NCBI GenBank assembly: GCA_002315325.1
Contig: DCGU01000085.1
Span: 1-7,439, forward strand
Length of the DNA stretch: 7,439 nt
Source of the DNA: Clostridiales bacterium UBA1770
Lineage (GTDB): Bacteria > Bacillota > Clostridia > Oscillospirales > CAG-272
Direction: 5' to 3'
Shown in pieces: positions 1 through 6,098 of the stretch. Position numbers and translations under genes: made by a program. The notes under the pieces were generated by a model. The model had not been told where the DNA came from. It ran no database searches and was given only the letters and a program-made list of their open reading frames with translations. Every line of letters begins with the position of its first letter. Position 1 is the stretch's first letter.

Positions 1-30
1 ACCGCGGAAAGTTCCGCGGTGCTGTTTTTT
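1..30 (+). terminator. Intrinsic terminator hairpin, probably bidirectional
   Basis: ACCGCGGA (1-8) and TCCGCGGT (13-20) pair perfectly around the loop AAGT. A run of six T follows at 25-30, four bases after the stem. On the plus strand this would end a gene lying left of the window. On the minus strand it sits 23 bases past the stop of the isomerase gene ending at 43 and is preceded by A-rich sequence, so it could also end that operon. The U-tract needed for the minus direction would lie outside the window, so that role is unproven. Confidence 0.65.
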
Positions 31-42
31 CGTTTTAAATGA

Positions 43-825
43 TTAACCGAAATAGCCGAGCGCCTTGAAATAGTTGTAGCTGCGGCGCAGGCAGTCGAAA
101 GCGTCCTGGCCGTTGCAATCGTCCTGCTCGATGAAGCCGTACTCAACGTCGGCGTCCTCGCAGGCGGACAGAATCGCGTCGTAGTTCATCAAGCCTTCGC
201 CGATGGGGGCCATTTCAATGTGTCCCTTGGCCTGATTTATAGCCATATCTTTGAAGTGTACGCAGTTGACACGGCCCTTGAGTTTGCGCAGCCAAACGGC
301 GGGATCCGCACCGGCGGCGTGTGCCCAGTAGGTATCCAACGTGATACCCATCTTCTCGGCAGGTGCATAGTCGCAAAGATGCTCGATGTACAGGCGTCCG
401 TCTGACATACGGTAGAATTCCTTGTCGTGCGTGTGCACCATATATTTATGACCGGCAGCGAAAATCTTTTCGGTGGGTTCCACCATGGAAGCGAGCTGTG
501 CGTGAATCTTTTCCTCGGTGAGTTCCGGTCCCCATCCGCCGTAACCGCCGATACCGATGTACTTGCAGCCCAGGACGTCGTGGTGATGAATGAGGGTTTT
601 GGTTTCGTTACGAACACGATTCCAGTCAAAGTGCGTCAACTGGCAGGACAGACCGTATTTGTCCAGTCTTTCCTTCATCCAATCGGCCTCGTAGGGACAA
701 ACGCCGGACAGCTGAATATATTTGAAACCGATATCGGCAACTTTTTTTAAGGATTCGTCCAAAGCGTTCAAATCGCGGCAAAAGTCGCGAATGGTATAAA
801 ACTGCGCACCAATCTGCATTTTCAT
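43..825 (-). CDS. Sugar phosphate isomerase/epimerase-like TIM-barrel protein (xylose isomerase-like / AP endonuclease 2 family)
   Basis: A 260-residue cytoplasmic enzyme of the metal-dependent xylose-isomerase-like TIM-barrel superfamily, which includes IolE, IolI, hydroxypyruvate isomerase and keto-sugar epimerases. Visible marks are the early strand IGAQFYTIR (5-13), the histidine cluster VHTHDKEF (130-137), LDTYW with Asp164, VHFKD with His190, GEG at 209-211, and FIEQD with Glu233. These are the places where the family places its metal and acid/base ligands. Length is typical for the family. The start at 825 is chosen because AAAGGA (835-840) lies nine bases upstream, inside the end of the preceding gene; only three bases separate the two genes, so translational coupling is likely. 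It is the last gene of the uxuB-like operon. Family membership is secure, but the substrate cannot be read from the sequence: the superfamily covers isomerases, epimerases, dehydratases and 3-keto-glycoside-acting enzymes. Confidence 0.85.
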   Translation of the reverse strand: MKMQIGAQFYTIRDFCRDLNALDESLKKVADIGFKYIQLSGVCPYEADWMKERLDKYGLSCQLTHFDWNRVRNETKTLIHHHDVLGCKYIGIGGYGGWGPELTEEKIHAQLASMVEPTEKIFAAGHKYMVHTHDKEFYRMSDGRLYIEHLCDYAPAEKMGITLDTYWAHAAGADPAVWLRKLKGRVNCVHFKDMAINQAKGHIEMAPIGEGLMNYDAILSACEDADVEYGFIEQDDCNGQDAFDCLRRSYNYFKALGYFG

Positions 826-828
826 GGT

Positions 829-1677
829 TTAGATTCCTTTCAAAATATCTTTCAAAGAATTCACTGCACAATCAAAAGCCTCACGGCTGGAATTAAAGTG
901 ATACATGCCGATTTTGCTCTTTTCGCCTTCTGCTTCCAAACCTGCCAGGCCGAAGAACTCCTGCAAATGCGGTTCCAGCGTCAATACGTTGCAGCCCTTG
1001 GCAAAGAAACGGGGCAAATATTGGTCCATATGGGCAATGCCCTTTCCGGGAGGCACAACCGTCCCGTTTTCCAGGCAATCCTTGATGTGCCCGTAATACA
1101 CGTATTTTTCCAGCATATCCCATGCCGGCAGAGTCTGTTGACCGGACTGGATAAAGTTGGCGGGGTCAAATACGGCTTTCAGTTCAGGGACAGCCGTATG
1201 AATTTCGGCACAGCGGGATGCGATATCACCGTAGATACCTTTTTCATTTTCGTGGCACAGTACGACGCCGCTGCCCTTAGCCATTTCCACAAAGCGGGAC
1301 AGGCGCAGCATAACCTCATCATGATATTCGGGCTTGCCCTCGGTACCGTAGAAACTGAACAAACGGATGCACTTCGCACCGGTGATGGAAGCGGTTTCCA
1401 ACAGGTGCTTGAACTGCTCTGCCTCAACGGCAAAATCCTGCTTGATGTCGGACTTACCGGCGGGAGAACCCAATGACCAAACGGACAAGCCGGCAGCAGC
1501 CAATTTATCCTTGACGTTCTTGGCCTCATCCGGTGTCAAAGAAGCGACACCCTTGCCGTTCACACCGCGGACTTCCAGATATTCCACGCCGTTGGCGGAC
1601 ATTGCGGCAATTTGTTCGTCCAAATTTTGGCTGACCTCGTCGGCAAACGCGGCGAGATGCACTTTCGTCATATCCAT
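829..1677 (-). CDS. Second sugar phosphate isomerase/epimerase-like TIM-barrel protein
   Basis: A 282-residue member of the same xylose-isomerase-like TIM-barrel superfamily as its downstream neighbour, but clearly divergent from it, so it is not a recent duplicate. The expected ligand set is visible: CHENE with Glu143 (or Glu145), VFDPANF with Asp171, GHIKD with His197, and LEPH with Glu235. PPGKG (209-213) matches the family's Pro-Gly loop before the C-terminal strands. The protein is soluble, with no signal peptide or membrane segment. Start at 1677 is preferred because GAGGT (1687-1691) lies nine bases upstream; the Met at residue 3 would be placed less well. It follows the uxuB-like gene by 18 bases and precedes the other isomerase by three, so all three are one transcript. 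Two paralogous barrels in one operon suggest consecutive steps on related sugars or a heteromeric pair; that is inference. The exact reaction is not recognised. Confidence 0.85.
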   Translation of the reverse strand: MDMTKVHLAAFADEVSQNLDEQIAAMSANGVEYLEVRGVNGKGVASLTPDEAKNVKDKLAAAGLSVWSLGSPAGKSDIKQDFAVEAEQFKHLLETASITGAKCIRLFSFYGTEGKPEYHDEVMLRLSRFVEMAKGSGVVLCHENEKGIYGDIASRCAEIHTAVPELKAVFDPANFIQSGQQTLPAWDMLEKYVYYGHIKDCLENGTVVPPGKGIAHMDQYLPRFFAKGCNVLTLEPHLQEFFGLAGLEAEGEKSKIGMYHFNSSREAFDCAVNSLKDILKGI

Positions 1678-1695
1678 GTTATCAATACCTCGCTA

Positions 1696-2526
1696 TTATA
1701 CGCCGGAGTATGCGGAGAAACCGCCGTCCACGGGAATAACGACACCGGTCACAAAGGATGCAGCCTGTGCATCGGTGAGGAACTTCAATGCGCCGAGCAA
1801 TTCTTCAGGCTCGCCGAAACGACCCATGGGCGTAGCGGCCAAAATTTTGCCGGTGCGGGCCGTGGGCGTGCCGTCGGGATTCCACAGCAGCGCCTTGTTC
1901 TGGATGGTGCTGAAGAAACCGGGAGCAATGGCGTTGACACGAATACCGGTCTTGGCAAAGTGAACGGCCAGCCACTGCGTGAAGTTGGATACTGCGGCCT
2001 TGGCAGAGCTGTATGCGGGAATCTTGGTCAAGGGCGTATAGGCGTTCATCGAGGAAATGTTGATGATGGAGCAACCCTCGGCACCGATCATATCCTTGGC
2101 AAAAATCTGCGTCGGCATGAGCACGCCCTTAATATTGAGGTCGAATACGAAATCGAAGCCGGACTTGTCGAGATTGAAGAACGTCAGAATATCGTCGCGG
2201 TCCTGATCGCCTTCCTCGAAATATTCGTGTGCGGTGGTTGCACGGCCGCTGTTGCCGCCGGCACCGTTAATCAAAACCGTGCAGGGACCGAGGTCCTTGA
2301 GAACGTTGGCATGGATTTCCTCCAGGCATTCCTTATCCAGCACGTTGGCCTTGTAGGCAACGGCCGTACCGCCCTCGGCACGGATTTCCTCGGCGTATTT
2401 TTCAGCCGCCTCAACGTTGAGGTCAAGCAGAGCGACGGCATAACCGTTGCGTGCCATTTCCTTGGAAAATGCGGAGCAAAGAACACCGCCGGCGCCGGTA
2501 ACGACGCAAACTTTTTTCTGATTCAT
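1696..2526 (-). CDS. uxuB: SDR-family D-mannonate oxidoreductase (fructuronate reductase), UxuB/YjmF type
   Basis: A 276-residue NAD(P)-dependent short-chain dehydrogenase. In the UxuB/YjmF family the reaction interconverts D-fructuronate and D-mannonate, which leads to 2-keto-3-deoxygluconate in glucuronate breakdown. Visible are the Rossmann glycine motif TGAGGVLC (10-17), the variant form used in this family; NGAG (87-90); tetrad Asn131 in LNIKGVL; catalytic Ser159, Tyr172 and Lys176 in the S-x12-Y-x3-K arrangement; and the C-terminal VDGGFSAYSGV. An insert at about 101-125 ahead of the catalytic Asn and the segment around 155-215 resemble my memory of B. subtilis YjmF. The open frame extends to 2586, but the Met at 2526 has AAAGGAGA (2533-2540) seven bases upstream of it, and the longer form would start upstream of the predicted transcript start. 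It is the first gene of a three-gene operon. No mannonate dehydratase or uronate isomerase is visible, so a relative acting on another keto acid or keto sugar is possible. Confidence 0.8.
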   Translation of the reverse strand: MNQKKVCVVTGAGGVLCSAFSKEMARNGYAVALLDLNVEAAEKYAEEIRAEGGTAVAYKANVLDKECLEEIHANVLKDLGPCTVLINGAGGNSGRATTAHEYFEEGDQDRDDILTFFNLDKSGFDFVFDLNIKGVLMPTQIFAKDMIGAEGCSIINISSMNAYTPLTKIPAYSSAKAAVSNFTQWLAVHFAKTGIRVNAIAPGFFSTIQNKALLWNPDGTPTARTGKILAATPMGRFGEPEELLGALKFLTDAQAASFVTGVVIPVDGGFSAYSGV

Positions 2527-2576
2527 GGTAATTCTCCTTTTTATATAACAAACTATTATTTGCTTGTTTGAAGATA

Positions 2577-2605
2577 AGTATATCACATTCTGTTATGTGC
2601 CGCAA
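2577..2605 (-). promoter_or_regulatory. Promoter of the uxuB-like operon
   Basis: On the minus strand a -35 box TTGCGG (2600-2605) and a -10 box TATACT (2577-2582) are exactly 17 bases apart. The -10 matches five of six consensus bases; the -35 keeps only TTG, so an activator or regulated use is likely. The transcript would start near 2570, giving a leader of about 44 bases before the uxuB-like start at 2526. It is divergent from the ThuA-like promoter, and the two -35 regions are about 20 bases apart. Confidence 0.6.
2584..2599. promoter_or_regulatory. Candidate operator (inverted repeat) inside the uxuB-like promoter
   Basis: CACAT (2584-2588) and ATGTG (2595-2599) form a perfect five-base inverted repeat around a six-base centre. 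It lies exactly within the 17-base spacer between the -35 and -10 boxes, where a bound repressor would block RNA polymerase. A weaker arm pair, CAAAC (2549-2553) and GTTTG (2566-2570), lies in the leader just after the predicted start. No regulator gene is in the window, and five-base arms can arise by chance. Confidence 0.4.
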
Positions 2606-2624
2606 GACTTTCCGCCAAAAATGA

Positions 2625-2653
2625 TTGACCGAAGCGTTTTTGCGTGCTATAAT
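2625..2653 (+). promoter_or_regulatory. Promoter of the ThuA-like gene
   Basis: TTGACC (2625-2630) and TATAAT (2648-2653) are separated by 17 bases, close to the sigma-A consensus (five of six and six of six). Transcription would begin near 2660, leaving a leader of about 49 bases. The leader contains the inverted repeat CCGGGC (2668-2673) / GCCCGG (2686-2691), which can form a six-pair hairpin ending five bases before the ribosome binding site AAGGAG (2696-2701). Confidence 0.75.
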
Positions 2654-2708
2654 GAGAGCAATATCACCCGGGCGCGTCCGATACTGCCCGGCATAAAGGA
2701 GTAACGTT

Positions 2709-3446
2709 ATGATTCACGTAACAATATGGAACGAATACCGTCATGAAAGACATGACGAAGCCGTTGCAAAACTGTACCCGAAGGGCATTCACGGCTGTGT
2801 AGCCGATTTCCTTTCCAAACAGCCCGACCTGGATATCCGTCTGGCCGCATTGGACGACCCCGATCAGGGTCTGCCGGATGAAGTGCTGAACAACACCGAC
2901 GTCCTGTTCTGGTGGGGCCACATGGCACACGGCGAAGTGGACGATGCCCTGGTAGAGCGTATCCGCCAGCGTGTGTACGCCGGTAAGATGGGTCTTATCG
3001 TGATGCACTCCGGTCACCACTCCAAGGTATTCCGCAGCGTCGTCGGCACGACCGGCAACCTGTCCTGGGGCCGTGATACCAAAGAAATCATTTGGAACCT
3101 GATGCCCTCCCACCCGATTGCAGCCGGTATCCCCGACCATTTCTGCCTGGATTGTGAAGAGCTGTATGCAGAACCCTTCTACATTCCGCAGCCGGATGCC
3201 CTGGTATTCGCTTCCTGGTACGACAGCGGCAACATTTTCCGTTCCGGCTGCTGCTTCCTGCGCGGTGCGGGCAAAATCTTCTACTTCCAGCCCGGTCACG
3301 AATTCTGCCCGTCCTTCTATAATCCCTACGTGCAGCGCATTCTGACCAACGCCGTTTACTGGGCAAAGCCTGCCGACATCGGCTACGCTATCCCGGACGG
3401 TGCGCCCCACATTTTGGAAGACGTTACCAACGAATTCAACAAATAA
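2709..3446 (+). CDS. ThuA-like domain protein (trehalose utilization family, glutamine-amidotransferase-like fold)
   Basis: A 245-residue soluble protein of the ThuA-like family, which has a class I glutamine-amidotransferase-like fold and takes its name from a rhizobial trehalose-utilization gene. Supporting segments are the N-terminal strand IHVTIWNEYRHE (2-13), NTDVLFWWGHMAHGEV (62-77), GLIVMHSGHHSKVF (94-107), the HPIAAGIPDHF segment in the middle, and GKIFYFQPGHEFCPSFYNP towards the end. The last is the family's usual Gly-His block after a central strand. The residue order of WWGHMAHG and HSGHHSK resembles ThuA homologues found beside sugar epimerase-like and dehydrogenase genes. The biochemical function of the family is not firmly assigned. 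ATG at 2709 has AAGGAG seven bases upstream. The gene is monocistronic, divergent from the uxuB-like operon and followed by a strong terminator, so it is likely co-regulated with that operon. Confidence 0.85.
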   Translation: MIHVTIWNEYRHERHDEAVAKLYPKGIHGCVADFLSKQPDLDIRLAALDDPDQGLPDEVLNNTDVLFWWGHMAHGEVDDALVERIRQRVYAGKMGLIVMHSGHHSKVFRSVVGTTGNLSWGRDTKEIIWNLMPSHPIAAGIPDHFCLDCEELYAEPFYIPQPDALVFASWYDSGNIFRSGCCFLRGAGKIFYFQPGHEFCPSFYNPYVQRILTNAVYWAKPADIGYAIPDGAPHILEDVTNEFNK

Positions 3447-3454
3447 TTTCACGC

Positions 3455-3483
3455 AAAAAGCCGCCCGACCGGGCGGCTTTTTT
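3455..3483. terminator. Bidirectional intrinsic terminator between convergent genes
   Basis: AAAAAGCCGCCC (3455-3466) pairs with GGGCGGCTTTTT (3471-3482) around the loop GACC. The run of T to 3483 ends plus-strand transcripts of the ThuA-like gene, nine bases after its stop. The run of A on the left gives a U-tract on the minus strand, ending transcripts of the PAP2 gene whose stop is at 3491. Confidence 0.95.
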
Positions 3484-3490
3484 AACGTCA

Positions 3491-4183
3491 TTATTCTTTT
3501 TTTGCAAGAAGCGCTTTCGCTGCCGACGCGTCAAGCGCGCGGCAGGCCGTGTCGTACGACACAATCATGGCGCAGGACAGCATAATGCCGCCGAGAATAT
3601 CGGTCAGCCAATGTACACCGGACAACAGACGTGAACCGATCAATAATACCATCAGCAACGCCAAAGCGATTGCCAGCGGTGTTTTAACCCTTTTCGGCAA
3701 AATCGAACGGAAGATGCGCAGCAGCGCCGACCCGTATACGCTGACCGCCATCATGACGTGGGAGGAAGGATAGGAAGGTTTCAATTCCCCATCCAAAATC
3801 ACGGGACGCATATTGATGGACGTTTTGGAGAAAATAAAATAAAATGCAAGAACGATGAGATAAAAAACGCCGAGCGCCAAAATATCACTGTCCACTTTCA
3901 GCATATTTTTCCGTTTGATCCATTGCGTCAACCCCGTCAGGCCGTAAAAAGCAATGATGGCAAACGAAGCGTACCCCAGCGCCTGTGAAAAATCGTACCA
4001 AAAGTCACTGATGCCGATGGCGTCGTGAACGGCACCGTTGAGGGCGGCAAACCCGACAGACGTGCCATCGGGGCCGACGGGCTGCACGTCTACCGTAGCG
4101 CACGCCACGGTAAAAAGCACAAAAATGATGAAAAACAGAACGGGAAACAGCCATTCTTTATTTTTTAACGCATTTGATTTCAT
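3491..4183 (-). CDS. PAP2-family membrane phosphatase
   Basis: A 230-residue integral membrane protein of the PAP2 superfamily, which removes phosphate from lipid phosphates such as phosphatidic acid or undecaprenyl pyrophosphate. All three signature blocks are present: K120-x5-R126-P127; PSSH (139-142) in place of the more usual PSGH; and S184-R185-x5-H191-x3-D195. The first block has five residues between Lys and Arg instead of the textbook six. I recall such spacing in related clostridial proteins, so I read it as a subfamily trait rather than damage. Hydrophobic segments at about 11-30, 65-85, 101-119, 143-157, 168-183 and 195-209 fit the usual six-helix layout. The start at 4183 is preferred over the Met five codons earlier because AAAGG (4191-4195) lies seven bases before it. 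It is probably the last gene of the operon with the SDR, 31 bases upstream. The lipid substrate cannot be told. Confidence 0.88.
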   Translation of the reverse strand: MKSNALKNKEWLFPVLFFIIFVLFTVACATVDVQPVGPDGTSVGFAALNGAVHDAIGISDFWYDFSQALGYASFAIIAFYGLTGLTQWIKRKNMLKVDSDILALGVFYLIVLAFYFIFSKTSINMRPVILDGELKPSYPSSHVMMAVSVYGSALLRIFRSILPKRVKTPLAIALALLMVLLIGSRLLSGVHWLTDILGGIMLSCAMIVSYDTACRALDASAAKALLAKKE

Positions 4184-4214
4184 TGGAAAACCTTTCATTC
4201 ATTGTTTTTGAAAA

Positions 4215-4946
4215 TTAGGAACCGATGGCGAAGCCGCCGTCGATGCCGATGGCCTGCCCCGTGATAAAGCCGGCCTTATCCGAGGCCAAAAAGCCGATGA
4301 GTTCGGCAACCTCCGCCGGCAAACCGATGCGGCCGAGCGGTGTTTCCTCACACAGCGCACGGCGCGTTTCGTCGTCCAGTGCGGCGTTCATTTCGGTATC
4401 AATAACACCGGGTTCCACGATATTGACCGTGATACCGGACGGCCCCAATTCCTTGGCCATACTCATCACAAACCCGCGCAGGCCCGCCTTTGCGGCAGCG
4501 TAGGGTGCCTCACAGCTGGCACCGACTTTGCCCCACATGGAGCCGACGCAAATAATGCGGCCGGCGTGGTTTTTCAACAGTTCGGGAATCGATGCACGTA
4601 CAGCGTAGAAAGCACCGGAAAGATCGGTATCTATCATTTTCCGCCAGTCTTCATCCGTGACGTCGTTCAGCACTTTAATTTGTGCGACACCGGCACATAC
4701 GACCAAACCGTCCAACCCGCCCATTGCCTGCGCGGCCTTTTGCACGGCGGCATTCACCTGTGCCGCATCGCTGACGTCGGCCTGCAAAGATACGGCACCC
4801 GTTTGTGCGGCAAGCGCATCGGCTGCCGTTTTGTTATTTCGATACAGGAAGGTTACGCTGTCTCCCTGCGCGGCAAAATACCGCACGCAGGCAGCGCCGA
4901 TACCGCGGGAACCGCCGATAATTAAAATTCGTTTTGGCGTTGTCAT
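4215..4946 (-). CDS. ymfI: Short-chain dehydrogenase, YmfI-like (EF-P 5-aminopentanone reductase or FabG-like)
   Basis: A 243-residue NADPH-type SDR. GGSRGIG (11-17) is the cofactor loop, DV at 57-58 the adenine-ring Asp, and Ser136, Tyr149 and Lys153 form the catalytic set with correct spacing. NEPG-type sequence VEPGVIDTEM (177-186) and the C-terminal GQAIGIDGGF (230-239) complete the fold. The block GSMWGKVGASCEAPYAAAK (135-153) is like what I recall for YmfI, the reductase that finishes the 5-aminopentanol modification of elongation factor P in Bacillus; many genomes label it FabG. Two usual residues differ: the NAG motif reads CAG (84-86), and the tetrad Asn is Asp108. The start at 4946 is chosen over upstream Mets because AAGGA (4957-4961) precedes it and the earlier ones would overlap the upstream gene; the gap to that gene is 19 bases. 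SDR membership is certain, the YmfI assignment is moderate. Confidence 0.7.
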   Translation of the reverse strand: MTTPKRILIIGGSRGIGAACVRYFAAQGDSVTFLYRNNKTAADALAAQTGAVSLQADVSDAAQVNAAVQKAAQAMGGLDGLVVCAGVAQIKVLNDVTDEDWRKMIDTDLSGAFYAVRASIPELLKNHAGRIICVGSMWGKVGASCEAPYAAAKAGLRGFVMSMAKELGPSGITVNIVEPGVIDTEMNAALDDETRRALCEETPLGRIGLPAEVAELIGFLASDKAGFITGQAIGIDGGFAIGS

Positions 4947-4965
4947 TTTATTCCAATCCTTTTCG

Positions 4966-5829
4966 TCATTTCGACACTTTTTCGTATCCGTTTTCATCGA
5001 TGGCAAATACAACCGTACCGTCCCGGTCGGTTCGATACAGCAGAACGCCCATTTCGTCCAACAGCTCCGTCACCTGTGCTGCCGGATGCCCGAACGTATT
5101 CCCGACGCCGCAGGAAATCACCGCCGCGCCGGGCTGTACTGCGGCCAAAAACGGCGCCGAGGAAGACCCGGACGAGCCGTGATGCCCGATTTTGATGATA
5201 TCCGCGTGAAGGTCGCTCGGCGTGACAGTTGACAACAGGTCGTTTTCCGTTTTGATTTCCGCATCGGCCATGAGCAAAACCGACGTACCGCCGTACGTCA
5301 TCCGCAGCACGATACTGTCATCGTTGGAGCCGTCTGCCGCGGCGTTGGGCCCTAACACGGCGAAAACCGCGTTCCCAACATTGAAACTGTCCCCTGCCGT
5401 GAGATATTGCACCGGGACACCGCTGCGCTCCAACGCCCGCGTCAAACGGGGGTAGGAATCGTCCGTCGGCGTCACACTGCCGTAATCGGGCATCACAACG
5501 CAACCGACGTCAAACGCACCCAGCACTTCGTCGGCAGAACCGACGTGGTCGTCATGCGCATGGGTTAACACCAAATAATCAATTTGCGTCACGTCCCGAA
5601 TCTGTAAATAGGCGCAAATCGTTCGCCACGACAATGCCGTTCCGGTATCCACCAAGACAGTACCGCCGGGACATTCGATGAGCGCGCAGTCGGCCTGCCC
5701 CACGTCGAGGAAACTGACGTACACCGCCCCGGGGGATGCAGACGTGCAGGAAGAAAACGTTAAACATACTGCAATCGCCAAAAGAAGAACCGAGACGAGC
5801 CAAACCGTCGGTTTGCGATTGTTTTTCAT
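4966..5829 (-). CDS. ComEC/Rec2-like metallo-beta-lactamase-fold hydrolase, predicted lipoprotein
   Basis: A 287-residue protein with an N-terminal export signal: basic residues at 2-6, a hydrophobic core at 9-24 and a possible lipobox FSSC with Cys28. Phe at -3 is unusual for a lipobox, so lipidation is likely but not sure. The mature part is the stand-alone version of the metallo-beta-lactamase domain found at the C-terminus of the DNA-uptake channel ComEC: FLDVGQADCALIE (40-52), VDTG (60-63), the metal motif THAHDDH (89-95), MADAE (187-191) and the GHHGSSGSSS block (215-224), then GHP (247-249). It would act at the outer membrane face, possibly as a nuclease or phosphodiesterase. The start at 5829 has GGAGGG (5836-5841) six bases upstream; the frame extends further to 5910 but would begin upstream of the promoter. 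It is the first gene of the operon with the SDR and PAP2 genes. The substrate is unknown. Confidence 0.85.
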   Translation of the reverse strand: MKNNRKPTVWLVSVLLLAIAVCLTFSSCTSASPGAVYVSFLDVGQADCALIECPGGTVLVDTGTALSWRTICAYLQIRDVTQIDYLVLTHAHDDHVGSADEVLGAFDVGCVVMPDYGSVTPTDDSYPRLTRALERSGVPVQYLTAGDSFNVGNAVFAVLGPNAAADGSNDDSIVLRMTYGGTSVLLMADAEIKTENDLLSTVTPSDLHADIIKIGHHGSSGSSSAPFLAAVQPGAAVISCGVGNTFGHPAAQVTELLDEMGVLLYRTDRDGTVVFAIDENGYEKVSK

Positions 5830-5860
5830 GTCCCGCCCTCCCCGCTGCTTATTCCCGTTA

Positions 5861-5889
5861 ATTATACCGCAAAGCAGAAAAAATGGCAA
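5861..5889 (-). promoter_or_regulatory. Promoter of the metallo-hydrolase / SDR / PAP2 operon
   Basis: On the minus strand TTGCCA (5884-5889) and TATAAT (5861-5866) are separated by exactly 17 bases. The -10 is perfect and the -35 has five of six consensus bases, so this should be a fairly strong sigma-A promoter. It lies about 30 bases before the start at 5829 and points away from the rpsF promoter. Confidence 0.75.
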
Positions 5890-5919
5890 CTCATTCAGGG
5901 ATTCTGTCACGCTTTTGTC

Positions 5920-5978
5920 ATATAAATATATAATAATATTAAAAAATGCTTGACAACGGCGGGCTCATGTGGTAAAAT
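5920..5978 (+). promoter_or_regulatory. rpsF operon promoter with UP-element-like tract
   Basis: TTGACA (5950-5955) and TAAAAT (5973-5978) are 17 bases apart; the -35 is perfect and the -10 has five of six. Directly upstream, 5920-5947 contains only A and T (28 bases), exactly where the alpha subunits of RNA polymerase bind an UP element. This fits the high output needed for a ribosomal protein operon. Transcription should begin near 5985. Confidence 0.85.
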
Positions 5979-6030
5979 ATCCAACTGATGCGGACTCGTC
6001 GGCATTCATTTGTTGCGGGTTCGTCTCCTT

Positions 6031-6072
6031 ACCGTGTGTAAATACTTCACAAAATTACACGATGCACACGGT
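6031..6072 (+). promoter_or_regulatory. Structured rpsF leader, candidate S6:S18 autoregulatory element
   Basis: ACCGTGTG (6031-6038) and CACACGGT (6065-6072) are perfect complements, ending 13 bases before the ribosome binding site of rpsF. An alternative fold pairs GTGTAA (6036-6041) with TTACAC (6055-6060). It keeps ACCGT (6031-6035) with ACGGT (6068-6072) and leaves a seven-base bulge at 6061-6067. Leaders of rpsF in many bacteria are known to bind the S6:S18 complex through a bulged helix that resembles its 16S rRNA site, and both proteins are encoded in this operon. I could not confirm the published consensus bases, so the identity is inferred from position and bulged-helix shape. Confidence 0.5.
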
Positions 6073-6098
6073 CGACTTGTCCATAGGGAGGTAAAAAC

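Noticed and set aside
1612..2571. Long plus-strand open frame (319 codons) opposite the uxuB-like gene
   Set aside because: It lies antisense to a gene with clear SDR motifs, has no ribosome binding site of its own and shows no recognisable domain; long antisense frames are expected at this base composition.
2664..3491. Minus-strand open frame (275 codons) opposite the ThuA-like gene
   Set aside because: It runs through the shared terminator hairpin, lacks a good start signal and mirrors the codon pattern of the real gene.
3813..3836. Possible loss of the first PAP2 motif because Lys and Arg are one residue closer than the textbook spacing
   Set aside because: The other two motifs are complete, and the same short spacing seems to occur in related clostridial PAP2 proteins, so a subfamily feature is more likely than an inactive enzyme.
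4947..5012. Longer N-terminus for the YmfI-like SDR starting at 5012
   Set aside because: The extra 22 residues would overlap the end of the upstream gene, have no match to SDR N-termini, and the Met at 4946 has its own ribosome binding site.
5830..5910. Longer N-terminus for the ComEC-like lipoprotein starting at 5910
   Set aside because: The promoter -10 and -35 boxes lie inside that extension, and the shorter start has a strong ribosome binding site and begins a proper signal peptide.
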